The notes beneath the pieces are model-generated. The model was not told the DNA's origin. It did not search any database and saw nothing but the letters and a program-made list of their open reading frames with translations. Below, piece after piece: positions 17,989 through 24,568 of a DNA stretch of 24,568 bases. Every line of letters begins with the position of its first letter. Position 1 is the first letter of the stretch. The stretch lies in the NCBI GenBank assembly GCA_023384315.1, contig JAHDWY010000002.1, positions 1-24,568 on the forward strand, read 5' to 3'. The translations under genes and the position numbers were made by a program. This stretch comes from Candidatus Hydrogenedentota bacterium (lineage in GTDB: Bacteria; Hydrogenedentota; Hydrogenedentia; Hydrogenedentales; SLHB01).

Positions 17989-19509
17989 TTAGAAAATCCC
18001 CCGTCGGTCCCGTTCGGCACAGCTCAGTTCCCCGGCGTCCGCCTTGACGTTCAATTCGCGGAAAGACGCCGCATCGAGTTCCGGAAGCGATTGCACGCGA
18101 TCGAGAAACCGTTCCCGCTCCTTGTCGGACACGATACCGTCGGTGAGTGTGGTGAACTTGTGGATGTAGTCCTTCCGTTCAAACGGCCGCGCCCCAAGCG
18201 AATGTGCGTTGGCGACGGCGAGTTCGTCGACCAGGGTGTCGCCGTTCTTGAATTGAATCTCCACGCGGCCGCCGAAGGCCTTCTCCTTTGGATCGCTGCT
18301 GTGATACCTGCGCGTCCATTCGGGATCTTCGCAGGTGCCGATCTTCTGCCACAGGGCGACCGTGTCGGGACGCGACGCGCGTTCCGGCGTATAGCTGTCG
18401 ACGTGATGCCAGCGGCCGTCCTGCAACGCCACGGCGAAGATGTACATGATGCTGTGATCAAGCGTCTCCCGGCTCGCCTTCGGGTCCATCTTCTGCGGGT
18501 CGTTGGCGCCGGCGCCGATGACGTAGTGGGTGTGATGGCTCGTGTGAATCGTGATGAACTCGATGTTGTCGAGGTTTTCAATGCGCTCACGCATGCGGAA
18601 CGCGAGGTCGATGAGCGCCTGGGACTGGTATTCCGCGGAGTGCTCTTTCGTATACGAATCGAGAATCGCGTGCAACGACTCGCCGGGGTCGGGCAGGGGC
18701 ACTTCATAACGGCTGTTGGGCCCGTCAAGCATATACGCGAGCACGCTGTCTTCGCCTTCGTAAATGGGCGACGGACTCTTCTCACCCCGCATCGCCCGAT
18801 CGACGGCTTCCACGGCAAGCTTCCCCGCGTGTGCGGGGGCGTAGGCCTTCCAACTGGAGATTTCGCCCTTGCGCGACTGGCGCGTGGAGAAGGCGACATG
18901 CACGGCCTGTTGAATCGCCTGATAGACCGTATCGGTATCGAGACCCAACAATGACCCAATGCCCGCGGCCTGCGCAGGGCAGAGATGGGCGATGTGATCC
19001 TTCTTGTGCGCGTGCAGGCAAATGCCTTTGACGAGATTGATCTGAATTTCGTACCCAACGAGGATCGCGCGGATCAGATCTTCCCCCGTCAGGTTGTGGC
19101 GGCTGCCGCATTGCTGCGCGACCGCGAGAATGGGCGGAATGTTGTCGCCGGGATGAGAGTAATCCGCCGCGAGAAAGGTGTCGTGCATGTCCAGTTCGCG
19201 GACCGCGGTGCCATTTACCCAAGCCGCCCATTCGGCGTCGCAACCAAATGATTTGGAAATACCGAAGACCTGCGCGCCGCCTTCACGCGGATGAGCAAGC
19301 GCCTGACTGCGGGCGTTCGCCACCGGTTGGCGGTTGATCGCTGCCAATGCCACCGCGGCGTTGTCGATGATGCGGTTGATGACCATCTCCGACGCGGCGG
19401 CGTCCAGCGGCGCGCGATCCGTCGCGATAGCCGCCAGCTTCCATGCGAGTTGATCGTTCTTGGGCAACGCTTCTTTCGAGCGATAGACCCGTACCGAGTG
19501 GTTCTTCAT
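17989..19509 (-). CDS. prpD: MmgE/PrpD family protein, probable 2-methylcitrate dehydratase
   Basis: 506 aa from ATG 19509, which has GGAGG 3 nt upstream. A frame extension to GTG 19548 exists but lacks a site. The family pattern is clear along the whole length: NRIIDNAAVA, ELDMHDTFLAADYSHPGDN, KDHIAHL, TRQSRKGEISSWKA and YTKEHSAEYQSQA. These match the PrpD group that dehydrates 2-methylcitrate to 2-methyl-cis-aconitate in the methylcitrate cycle of propionate oxidation. Other MmgE/PrpD members act on different tricarboxylates, and no prpB or prpC is in this window, so the substrate is not proven. It appears to lead the downstream operon of exported oxidoreductases, an unusual context for a cytoplasmic enzyme. 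Its leader carries an inverted repeat reaching the ribosome binding site. Confidence 0.9.
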   Translation of the reverse strand: MKNHSVRVYRSKEALPKNDQLAWKLAAIATDRAPLDAAASEMVINRIIDNAAVALAAINRQPVANARSQALAHPREGGAQVFGISKSFGCDAEWAAWVNGTAVRELDMHDTFLAADYSHPGDNIPPILAVAQQCGSRHNLTGEDLIRAILVGYEIQINLVKGICLHAHKKDHIAHLCPAQAAGIGSLLGLDTDTVYQAIQQAVHVAFSTRQSRKGEISSWKAYAPAHAGKLAVEAVDRAMRGEKSPSPIYEGEDSVLAYMLDGPNSRYEVPLPDPGESLHAILDSYTKEHSAEYQSQALIDLAFRMRERIENLDNIEFITIHTSHHTHYVIGAGANDPQKMDPKASRETLDHSIMYIFAVALQDGRWHHVDSYTPERASRPDTVALWQKIGTCEDPEWTRRYHSSDPKEKAFGGRVEIQFKNGDTLVDELAVANAHSLGARPFERKDYIHKFTTLTDGIVSDKERERFLDRVQSLPELDAASFRELNVKADAGELSCAERDRRGIF

Positions 19510-19517
19510 CCGCCTCC

Positions 19518-19570
19518 GTGCAATACGCGGTTCGCAGCGATTGGGCACCGTGAGACGCGTAGTATTGCAC
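19518..19570 (-). promoter_or_regulatory. Inverted repeat in the leader of the PrpD-family gene
   Basis: Nine-base arms GTGCAATAC (19518-19526) and GTATTGCAC (19562-19570) are perfect inverted copies separated by 35 nt. Inner CGCG blocks could extend the pairing with a 3-nt bulge. One arm ends right against the GGAGG ribosome binding site of the gene starting at 19509. It could be an RNA stem modulating translation or a dyad for a regulator. No known riboswitch is recognised. Confidence 0.55.
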
Positions 19571-19634
19571 TTGAAGAAAGGTAATTCCAGAGCGGAAACG
19601 CATTCGTCCCCTCAGAGACGAACTTTCGCGCTTG

Positions 19635-19661
19635 CCGGGCTGGTGCCCGGTGCACCCGGGT
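19635..19661 (-). terminator. Hairpins after the YaiI-family gene
   Basis: CCGGGC-tggt-GCCCGG (19635-19650) and the overlapping alternative CCCGG-tgcac-CCGGG (19647-19661) lie directly at and beyond the stop codon of the gene ending at 19661. There is no U-run, so this is a possible rather than a typical intrinsic terminator. Confidence 0.35.
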
Positions 19662-20143
19662 CAGCGGCGGTTGGCGTGGACGAGTTCGTCGAGGCGTTGC
19701 AGGAAACGGGAGCGGTCGGCCTTCGCGAAGGGGGCCGGACCACCGGTCATGGTCCCGTGTTCGCGCATGTGAGACAGGATTTCGCGGGTCGCGAGGGCGT
19801 CGCCGATGGAGGCTTCGGTGAACACACGGCCCTTGGGACCCAGCGCGGCCGCGCCCTGTTTCAAACACCGCGCAGCAAGCGGGATGTCTGCGGTCACCAC
19901 GATGTCCCGTTCGCGGACATGCTCGACGATCCAATCGTCCGCGGCATCGAAACCATCATCGACAACGACGAGTTCAATCCCGTCTTCTTCGGGAACGCGT
20001 ATCCACGCGTTGGCAACAAGCACAACCCGCAGCCCGTAGCGTTTGGCCACGCGATAGACCTCGTCCTTGACCGGGCAGCCGTCCGCGTCGACAAAGATCG
20101 ACGGCGACGTGGGTTCCTCCGAATGCGCGTCGCGGACGGTCAT
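19661..20143 (-). CDS. yaiI: YaiI/YqxD family (UPF0178, DUF188) protein
   Basis: 160 aa, ATG 20143, with AGGGA about 12 nt upstream. The signature FVDADGCPVKDEVY lies near residues 17-30, followed by VVVDDGFDAADDWI, VTADIPLAARCL and the C-terminal LGPKGRVFTEASIG block, the full conserved order of the family at normal length. The acidic residues (Asp19, Asp21 and the DD pairs) resemble the metal site of PIN-like nucleases, but the biological role of the family is unknown. It starts 17 nt after the VOC gene ends, so the two are probably co-transcribed. A hairpin closes the unit. Confidence 0.93.
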   Translation of the reverse strand: MTVRDAHSEEPTSPSIFVDADGCPVKDEVYRVAKRYGLRVVLVANAWIRVPEEDGIELVVVDDGFDAADDWIVEHVRERDIVVTADIPLAARCLKQGAAALGPKGRVFTEASIGDALATREILSHMREHGTMTGGPAPFAKADRSRFLQRLDELVHANRR

Positions 20144-20160
20144 CTACGATACGTTTCCCT

Positions 20161-20514
20161 CTATGACGAATGGAGCGCGATGCGGTTGCCTTCGCTGTCG
20201 AACACGACGGCGCGGCTCCCCCACGGTTCGATGGAGCGCGGCGGCTGCAAGACTTTTCCGCCATTGGCTTCGACCGCCGCAACGGCCGCGTCGAGCCGGC
20301 CATCGCAGTTGAAGTACAGGAGTGCGCCGTTGCTGGACGGTTCCATGCCCGGTTTCGAGTACAGGCAGCCGGACATCTCCCCCGCTCCGTGTTCGATGAC
20401 GGCGACGCCGGGACGGTCTTCGACGACCTTCGCGCCGAGTACGGCCGAGTAGAACTGGATTGCCCGTTTCAGATCGCTGACAGGCAAGTCGAACCAAATC
20501 ACGCGGTTGGCCAT
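20161..20514 (-). CDS. VOC (glyoxalase/bleomycin-resistance fold) family protein
   Basis: 117 aa from ATG 20514, chosen because GAAGGAG lies 9 nt upstream and the sequence begins directly with the first VOC strand (VIWFDLPVSDLKRAIQFYSAVLG). The frame is open to 20607 but those residues are unlike the family. The two betaalphabetabetabeta halves are visible, the second one around DAAVAAVEANGGKVLQPP and ending in DSEGNRIALHSS. Members bind metal and range from lyases to dioxygenases and antibiotic-binding proteins. Here the first usual metal His is replaced (WFDLP), so the chemistry is open. It precedes the YaiI-family gene in the same unit. Confidence 0.93.
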   Translation of the reverse strand: MANRVIWFDLPVSDLKRAIQFYSAVLGAKVVEDRPGVAVIEHGAGEMSGCLYSKPGMEPSSNGALLYFNCDGRLDAAVAAVEANGGKVLQPPRSIEPWGSRAVVFDSEGNRIALHSS

Positions 20515-20539
20515 GAGAAATGCTCCTTCGAATTTCCCG

Positions 20540-20560
20540 CGCGCAACGTTGTGTTGCGCG
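20540..20560 (-). promoter_or_regulatory. Hairpin in the leader of the VOC gene
   Basis: Perfect 8-bp arms CGCGCAAC / GTTGCGCG enclose a 5-nt loop about 13 nt upstream of the ribosome binding site of the gene starting at 20514. A second 6-bp stem (CGCCGG / CCGGCG, 20582-20600) lies just beyond. They may be leader stems or the terminator of the preceding small gene. Confidence 0.4.
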
Positions 20561-20661
20561 ACGGACCCCCATTTGCGCCTCCGCCGGCCGTTCACCGGCG
20601 AAGGCATCCCCCTAACGGTAGCACGAGCGGGTTGGACGCGGCCAATTCTGCGTGCGAGAAC

Positions 20662-20862
20662 TCAGTCGTGGTGATCCGCCGGACGAAGATTCTCGGCATC
20701 CGCGAGTTTCCCGGCGAGTTGCGCGGGATTGTGAATGAGAATCGGCAAGTGCTGCGGACAAATCCACGTTCGTTCGCCGCGGTATTCGAGGGGAATCAAC
20801 GGCGTGGCATCGGAATCGCGTTCGCACGCCAGGCATCGGGGGATCGGTTCGTACTTGGTCAC
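20662..20862 (-). CDS. Small putative zinc-binding protein
   Basis: 66 aa with a GTG start at 20862 supported by GGAGG exactly 8 nt upstream. The pattern Cys10-x2-Cys13 ... Cys35-x2-His38 (CLAC and CPQH) forms one likely zinc site around a short strand-rich centre (LIPLEYRGERTWIC). A helix-like tail (HNPAQLAGKLADAENL) follows. Short proteins with this arrangement occur in many environmental bacteria. No function is known to me. It lies 147 nt upstream of the VOC start, the gap holding two hairpins. Confidence 0.8.
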   Translation of the reverse strand: MTKYEPIPRCLACERDSDATPLIPLEYRGERTWICPQHLPILIHNPAQLAGKLADAENLRPADHHD

Positions 20863-21030
20863 GGGAGGAACCTCCGTTCGGTTAGCGCTTGGTCTGGCCG
20901 TTATTCTATCGAAGTGCGATGGGCATTACGACGCGAATGCCTCCCGAACTGCGGTGCGCTTCGTTACAGCGAAGGCAAGCCTTCGCACTCCACAGGGCCG
21001 AAACACGGTGGCGGAGTGGACGAAGAATGT

Positions 21031-21103
21031 GGACAGCCTGCATTTTCCTTCTTGATTGCCGAGTAAATGACTCAAGCGCAGAGAAGGAAAATGGAGGCTG
21101 TCC
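21031..21103. repeat. MITE/REP-like imperfect palindrome
   Basis: Arms 21031-21052 and 21082-21103 are 22-bp inverted copies with a single mismatch (core GGACAGCC...TTTTCCTTCT). The 29-nt centre contains its own small stem (GAGT / ACTC, 21061-21073). The arm resembles the GGGACAGTCCC/CATTTTC-type palindromes I know from REP elements mobilised by Y1 (RAYT) transposases, but no transposase is present here, so family membership is inferred. Confidence 0.65.
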
Positions 21104-21110
21104 CTGCTTT

Positions 21111-21126
21111 TCACCAATATTGGTGA
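21111..21126. repeat. Perfect 16-bp palindrome
   Basis: TCACCAATATTGGTGA is perfectly self-complementary, 8 bp downstream of the larger palindrome. It could be a regulator-binding dyad or part of the same repeat element. It is about 250 bp upstream of the GTG-started small gene. Confidence 0.6.
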
Positions 21127-21170
21127 TCCTGACACGCGCGAACACAACACGCCGCGCGACCGCTTTCAAC

Positions 21171-21254
21171 CACTCCGAAGGAGTGCAACAGGACAGCCCA
21201 GGGCAACGCCCTGGGAATTCGCGTAGCCCCACTACTGGCTGCCCTGAAAGGGCA
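21171..21254. repeat. Array of three small hairpins
   Basis: Three perfect hairpins follow each other: CACTCC-gaa-GGAGTG (21171-21185), CCCAGGGC-aac-GCCCTGGG (21197-21215) and TGCCCT-gaa-AGGGCA (21240-21254), each with a purine-rich 3-nt loop. The combination closely resembles an interspersed repeat I associate with Planctomycetota and related genomes. Lying 15 nt beyond the stop of the DUF4139 gene, it could also help end transcription or protect its mRNA. Confidence 0.75.
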
Positions 21255-21268
21255 AAACACGAAACCTC

Positions 21269-22924
21269 TTACTTCCGAACGTAGACCTGGTACTCGTAGG
21301 TCAGGTTCTTCTCTTCGCCGGAGGCGAGTTCGATCTCCCACGTCAACTCATGTTTGGGATTGGTCTGTTTGAGACCTTTGCCAGTCTGCACGTCTTTAGC
21401 GGCGGGCGTGGTGTTGAGCACTTTGCCCGACAACTCTTTCGTAATCTCCATGGTGACGGCCTTGCCGTGGCGGTTGCGTACGCGGAGTTCGCCGCGCAAC
21501 GTGACAAGGTCGTAGGCCCAACCCTGGAAGCTCGACGCGTTCATGACGCGATCCGTTTCGATCTCCGCCTGTTCCGCGAGGACGTTCATGGCGCGGTTGA
21601 TCCGGATCGTCGTTTCCGCGCCGGGCGCGGTGTAGTAGCAGATGTCCTGGCCGGTAAACGCGCCCTTGGTGACAAACTCGGCGGGCGCGGTGGTCAACGG
21701 CATGTCCAACGGATTCACGATGCGGCAGGAGTGCCAGACCTCTTCCGGATTGATACCTTCCGGCGCGTTGGGCTGACCCGCATACTGGCCTTCGCTATTG
21801 AGAAAGTCCGCAATCTTCCAGGTGTAAATATGCTTGTAAGGCACATCTGCTGTGAATAGCGGAATCCACGCCGTCTCGCCACGCTTCAACGTGATCCGGT
21901 CAACGGGATAAAGGAAGAGATCCTCTGCGGCGGCGCCTTCGGCCGCAGTCGAGTACGAGGGCAAGGGCACGTCGCTCGGACTGAAGAAGACCGCCGCATT
22001 AGACATGACGGCCTGTTGCATGACCACGTTGCGATTGGATTCGCTCGCGCCACGGGTCAGGGCTTCGAGAAACTCGGCGAGTTTCTGGCTCTGCGCGACG
22101 GGGCTGACGACATCGCTGAACTTGATGTTCGGAAACCCGGTGATCAGTTCCAGGTCCACGTTGTCGAGATCGGCCACCTCGTTGATGACCAAGGCCCGCG
22201 CGCTGAACCGCGCCGTCTCAGGATCGGAGAGGTCGATGCGGTACGCAGGCGACCACGTGATGCCGCGGGCGAGATAGCTGACGGACACCTGCTCCCCCGC
22301 TGCAGGCGCGTTTAATTCCATGCGGATGGCGGGCCGCTTCTGCGGTACCGGGACCGTGCCGGATACATCGCCGCCTTCCACGTGCGCGCTGACGACGGTG
22401 TGCGGATTCACCGCGACGATTCCGGATTCCGTTTCGATCATGACGAGTTGCCCGCCGCCCGCCGGAGGCATGAAACGGGCTTCCGCCGGTTCGGGCGAAC
22501 GTCCGCCCATGAAGTAAGGATTGGTTTCGGCAGAGGTTTTCACATCGGCGAAGGGCAAGATGATCCCGCGAATCGGCTCCAGTCCTTCCTGCGGCAGGTA
22601 AAGCATCACGCGCTTCCCCACGTTTCCGTAGAGGAGATCGGCAACGGACTGTGCCGCGCGCTGGTCCTCGAAGTCTTCCATGCCCGTGATGAGCGAACGC
22701 AGTTTCAGTTCTTCAGGGTACGCCACCCAGAAGGTGCCCAGCGACGGTACCGGAAGCTGTCCGAGCCGGACCGTGCTCGCGCCTTCAGGCAGGCTCGCGG
22801 AGGCGTTGAAATAGCCGAGGCCGTTCTTGAAAAGCGCGACTTTCTGGATGGTAACCGGGGCATCGGCGGACGCGGCCTCCGCGTGGGCGGAAAACGCAAT
22901 AGCGAGGAGCGCGGCGGATACCAT
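21269..22924 (-). CDS. Exported DUF4139-domain protein
   Basis: 551 aa, ATG 22924, with AAGGAG about 9 nt upstream. The N-terminus is a hydrophobic signal-like segment ending SAHAEA, unusual because it has no basic residue before the core. The next part (VALFKNGLGYFNASASLPEG) is the conserved start of proteins whose C-terminal half is DUF4139. The DUF4139 pattern YLARGITWSPAYRIDLSD ... ALVINEVADLDNVDLELITG lies around 225-270. Beta-strand-rich sequence continues to the end (NLTYEYQVYVRK). DUF4139 proteins are extracytoplasmic with unknown biochemical role, although a few are annotated as mucoidy-inhibitor homologues. It is preceded by 127 bp with a 9-bp tandem repeat and followed by a hairpin array, so it is probably its own transcription unit. 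Confidence 0.88.
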   Translation of the reverse strand: MVSAALLAIAFSAHAEAASADAPVTIQKVALFKNGLGYFNASASLPEGASTVRLGQLPVPSLGTFWVAYPEELKLRSLITGMEDFEDQRAAQSVADLLYGNVGKRVMLYLPQEGLEPIRGIILPFADVKTSAETNPYFMGGRSPEPAEARFMPPAGGGQLVMIETESGIVAVNPHTVVSAHVEGGDVSGTVPVPQKRPAIRMELNAPAAGEQVSVSYLARGITWSPAYRIDLSDPETARFSARALVINEVADLDNVDLELITGFPNIKFSDVVSPVAQSQKLAEFLEALTRGASESNRNVVMQQAVMSNAAVFFSPSDVPLPSYSTAAEGAAAEDLFLYPVDRITLKRGETAWIPLFTADVPYKHIYTWKIADFLNSEGQYAGQPNAPEGINPEEVWHSCRIVNPLDMPLTTAPAEFVTKGAFTGQDICYYTAPGAETTIRINRAMNVLAEQAEIETDRVMNASSFQGWAYDLVTLRGELRVRNRHGKAVTMEITKELSGKVLNTTPAAKDVQTGKGLKQTNPKHELTWEIELASGEEKNLTYEYQVYVRK

Positions 22925-22964
22925 TGCTGAATCTCCTTCGTGGACTCGGCGTGTAGGACCGGTG

Positions 22965-23000
22965 CTATGGACGATACGGACGTTATGGACAGTATGGACG
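22965..23000. repeat. 9-bp tandem repeat, four copies
   Basis: Four consecutive 9-mers share the core TATGGAC (one copy TACGGAC). They lie in the 127-bp gap between the DUF1638 and DUF4139 genes, about 40 bp upstream of the latter's start, so they would be in its promoter or leader. Confidence 0.8.
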
Positions 23001-23051
23001 GACCTGCGCCGGAAGTTGTGAAGAAAATGTCAGGCGAATGCAAAAGGAAGT

Positions 23052-23819
23052 TCAGGAAACAGATTCACCGGCATCCGGTTTGAGTGCGCGGACGACTTCG
23101 TCATAGTCGTACACCGGGGCGATCGCTTCGCCGGGCTTGAGGACGAGGAAGTCTTCCTCGTTCCAATCGCCGTTGACCATCTTACGGATGAGATCCGTCG
23201 ACCCTTCGATGACAACGAAGTCTTTGCCTTGCGCTTCCGCCTTCTTGCGGCACGCGTCCGCGTAGCCCAGGTGTTTGAATTCCGGCACTTCGATAAAGAC
23301 GACCTTGCCGTCCTGCGGATAGTCGGGATGAAGCGTATCCCACAGGAACTTCGCGTTCTCTTCGCCATACTGTTCGACGAACGCCTCGTAAGGCACATCG
23401 TAACCGGAACGTTCGCGGAATTCGTCCGTCTCGCGGACGAAGTCTCCGCCGTGTTCGAGGTATCCCGCGGAGCTAAAGGCCTGGCTGGGGTTGTCCGCGA
23501 AATGCTCCTTCATCCGCTGCTTCGAGCCGAGGAAGAGCGTGCAGCAGTCGTGCGCGCGCGGAATGACCAACGGCGCGCCATGACTCACCAAGCCGGCCGT
23601 CGCATTACCGCAAAGGCCGAGTCCGAGGACGATAGCGTCGTACCCTTTGCCGGACTCATTTGCGGCATCGATGCTGCGTTGAATGAGTCCACGCAGGTAG
23701 CCAGGTTCGTTGTGGGCCCCCTTCGGCGTGAACTCGAGATCGATCACATGCCGGCTCGTCGCCACGCAATGGCAAATCTCGCGGGTGAAGACTTCGCAAG
23801 CTATGAGTTTGAGAAGCAT
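23052..23819 (-). CDS. DUF1638 domain-containing protein
   Basis: 255 aa, ATG 23819, without a clear ribosome binding site, 15 nt after the preceding gene ends. The family hallmarks are present: a cysteine-containing N-terminus (LIACEVF...CHC), GYLRGLIQRSID, DAIVLGLGLCGNATAGL and PLVIPRAHDCCTLFLGS. Cys8, Cys16, Cys18, Cys70, His90, Cys92 and Cys93 could bind a metal or corrinoid-type cofactor, but this is inference. DUF1638 proteins are uncharacterised. In methanogens and some anaerobes they are found near methylamine/corrinoid methyltransferase genes, but no such gene is in this window. No membrane segments are evident. Confidence 0.88.
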   Translation of the reverse strand: MLLKLIACEVFTREICHCVATSRHVIDLEFTPKGAHNEPGYLRGLIQRSIDAANESGKGYDAIVLGLGLCGNATAGLVSHGAPLVIPRAHDCCTLFLGSKQRMKEHFADNPSQAFSSAGYLEHGGDFVRETDEFRERSGYDVPYEAFVEQYGEENAKFLWDTLHPDYPQDGKVVFIEVPEFKHLGYADACRKKAEAQGKDFVVIEGSTDLIRKMVNGDWNEEDFLVLKPGEAIAPVYDYDEVVRALKPDAGESVS

Positions 23820-23834
23820 GGCGCGGAATTCTAA

Positions 23835-24568
23835 CTACTCAGGCACCGGATGGTCCAGCGACGCAATCGCTCGCAGTCCCGAGATGACGGCGTCGGTCAT
23901 AGGAAAGCCGCGCCCTAGCGTCAATACATCGGCCCTTCCACCGACGTAGTACACCGTTCCTCCGCGATGGTTGAGGCCAGGCCATTCAATGAGGATCGGG
24001 ACTTTCCAATGACCCCCATACTCCAGAAGCGCTTCACGCGTGAGTTTGATTCGAGGTAGCACGCGTTGCTCGCCGTCGATCGTAACAACAAGATCCTCAT
24101 CGCGCGTCTCAAGGTCGAGCGTCTTGTACGCTTCAATGAACGCCAGCCCTTCCTCTTCCGACCGAATGGCCCAAGGAAGGTAGCAGAAGCTGTCATCGTT
24201 GAACGCGTCGACTCCCAAATCGTCGTTCTTGTGCGCAACACTGGGAGGCCGACGTGCGGAACTCCACTCGCACTGAACCCAGCATGAATTGTCGAGGTAC
24301 TCCGGATAGAATCCGGCAGGTTCGATCATCAGGTTTCCCCGGATCTTGCTGATGGGCGGCACGGCGCCATCGTGACTTTCCGCATAGTACTTCAGCGCGA
24401 CGTACACGTGCCAAACATCGTTCGGACAACTTGCGGCCCGCGATCGACTTCGCAACTCGCCCAACCCGAAGTAGGTGCCGGCTATACACACCAACACGAC
24501 GAGTAGGCACCCAAGCGCGATACGAGTCTTGGCAGGACGTGAACTCGTCGGCTGCGATTCATTGCCTT
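23835..24568 (-). CDS. Membrane-anchored protein of unknown function, N-terminus beyond the window edge
   Basis: The frame is open to the right edge without a stop, so the start is outside. A GTG at 24497 lies inside the hydrophobic segment and is unlikely. Reading from the edge, a polar stretch (NESQPTSSRPAKTRI) is followed by one TM helix (ALGCLLVVLVCIAGTYFGLG), a basic RSRSR stop-transfer region and about 200 residues probably outside the cytoplasm. Motifs such as WHVYVALKYYAESHDGAVPP and GGTVYYVGGRADVLTLG recall the soluble part of prepilin-like or DUF1559-type proteins, but I do not recognise the family. It may be co-transcribed with the DUF1638 gene (15-nt gap). Confidence 0.75.
   Translation of the reverse strand, partial: GNESQPTSSRPAKTRIALGCLLVVLVCIAGTYFGLGELRSRSRAASCPNDVWHVYVALKYYAESHDGAVPPISKIRGNLMIEPAGFYPEYLDNSCWVQCEWSSARRPPSVAHKNDDLGVDAFNDDSFCYLPWAIRSEEEGLAFIEAYKTLDLETRDEDLVVTIDGEQRVLPRIKLTREALLEYGGHWKVPILIEWPGLNHRGGTVYYVGGRADVLTLGRGFPMTDAVISGLRAIASLDHPVPE

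Larger units (their letters stand above)
20863..21268. other. 406-bp intergenic region built of palindromic repeats
   Basis: No gene is supported. From left to right there are a 7-bp tetraloop hairpin GCGAAGG-caag-CCTTCGC (20969-20986), a 73-bp imperfect palindrome (21031-21103), a perfect 16-bp dyad (21111-21126) and an array of three small hairpins (21171-21254) right after the stop of the DUF4139 gene. Open frames crossing this stretch are repeat artefacts. Confidence 0.7.

Noticed and set aside
21171..21254. A CRISPR array
   Set aside because: The three stems differ in sequence and there are no equal-length spacers or cas genes.
1..24568. tRNA, rRNA genes and transposases
   Set aside because: Nothing resembling them was seen on either strand by eye. 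A dedicated covariance search would be needed to exclude small RNAs.

Overview
The window is GC-rich bacterial DNA, and every gene I can support is on the minus strand, so transcription runs from right to left. Features that suggest a PVC-type or Hydrogenedentota/Planctomycetota-like bacterium are: two Tat-exported Gfo/Idh/MocA oxidoreductases, a secreted HEAT-repeat protein with a Cys-containing head region, a DUF4139 protein, and intergenic arrays of small hairpins and degenerate hexamer repeats. The taxonomic placement is inference from gene style, not from a marker gene.

Right part (about 19.6-24.6 kb): a partial membrane-anchored protein at the edge, a DUF1638 protein, an exported DUF4139 protein, a repeat-rich intergenic stretch, a tiny zinc-binding protein started by GTG, a VOC-fold protein and a YaiI/YqxD (UPF0178) protein.

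Middle part (about 12.3-19.5 kb): a tightly packed cluster, probably one operon. It holds a PrpD/MmgE-family protein, a two-TM zinc-ribbon membrane protein, a Tat-exported Gfo/Idh/MocA oxidoreductase, a small putative lipoprotein, a second Tat-exported Gfo/Idh/MocA oxidoreductase and an exported HEAT-repeat protein, closed by a strong GC hairpin. The secreted members suggest periplasmic modification of sugars or related compounds. An unusual inverted array of degenerate hexamers follows, then a GT-C-like polytopic membrane protein.

Left part (1-9.6 kb): the main attraction, a lipid-primed PKS-NRPS assembly line preceded by a 546-bp, relatively AT-rich gap. The first protein (2515 aa) reads FAAL - ACP - KS - AT(malonyl type) - KR(B type) - ACP - sulfotransferase. 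This is the layout of the cyanobacterial terminal-olefin synthase Ols/CurM, but the thioesterase is absent. Instead, its stop overlaps the start of an NRPS gene (TubC-type docking domain - condensation - adenylation) that runs off the left edge. The inferred chemistry is activation of a fatty acid, extension by one malonyl unit, ketoreduction to a 3-hydroxyacyl-ACP, sulfonation of that hydroxyl with PAPS, and handover to an amino-acid-adding module. The product could be a beta-sulfated, or by elimination an unsaturated, lipopeptide rather than a 1-alkene.
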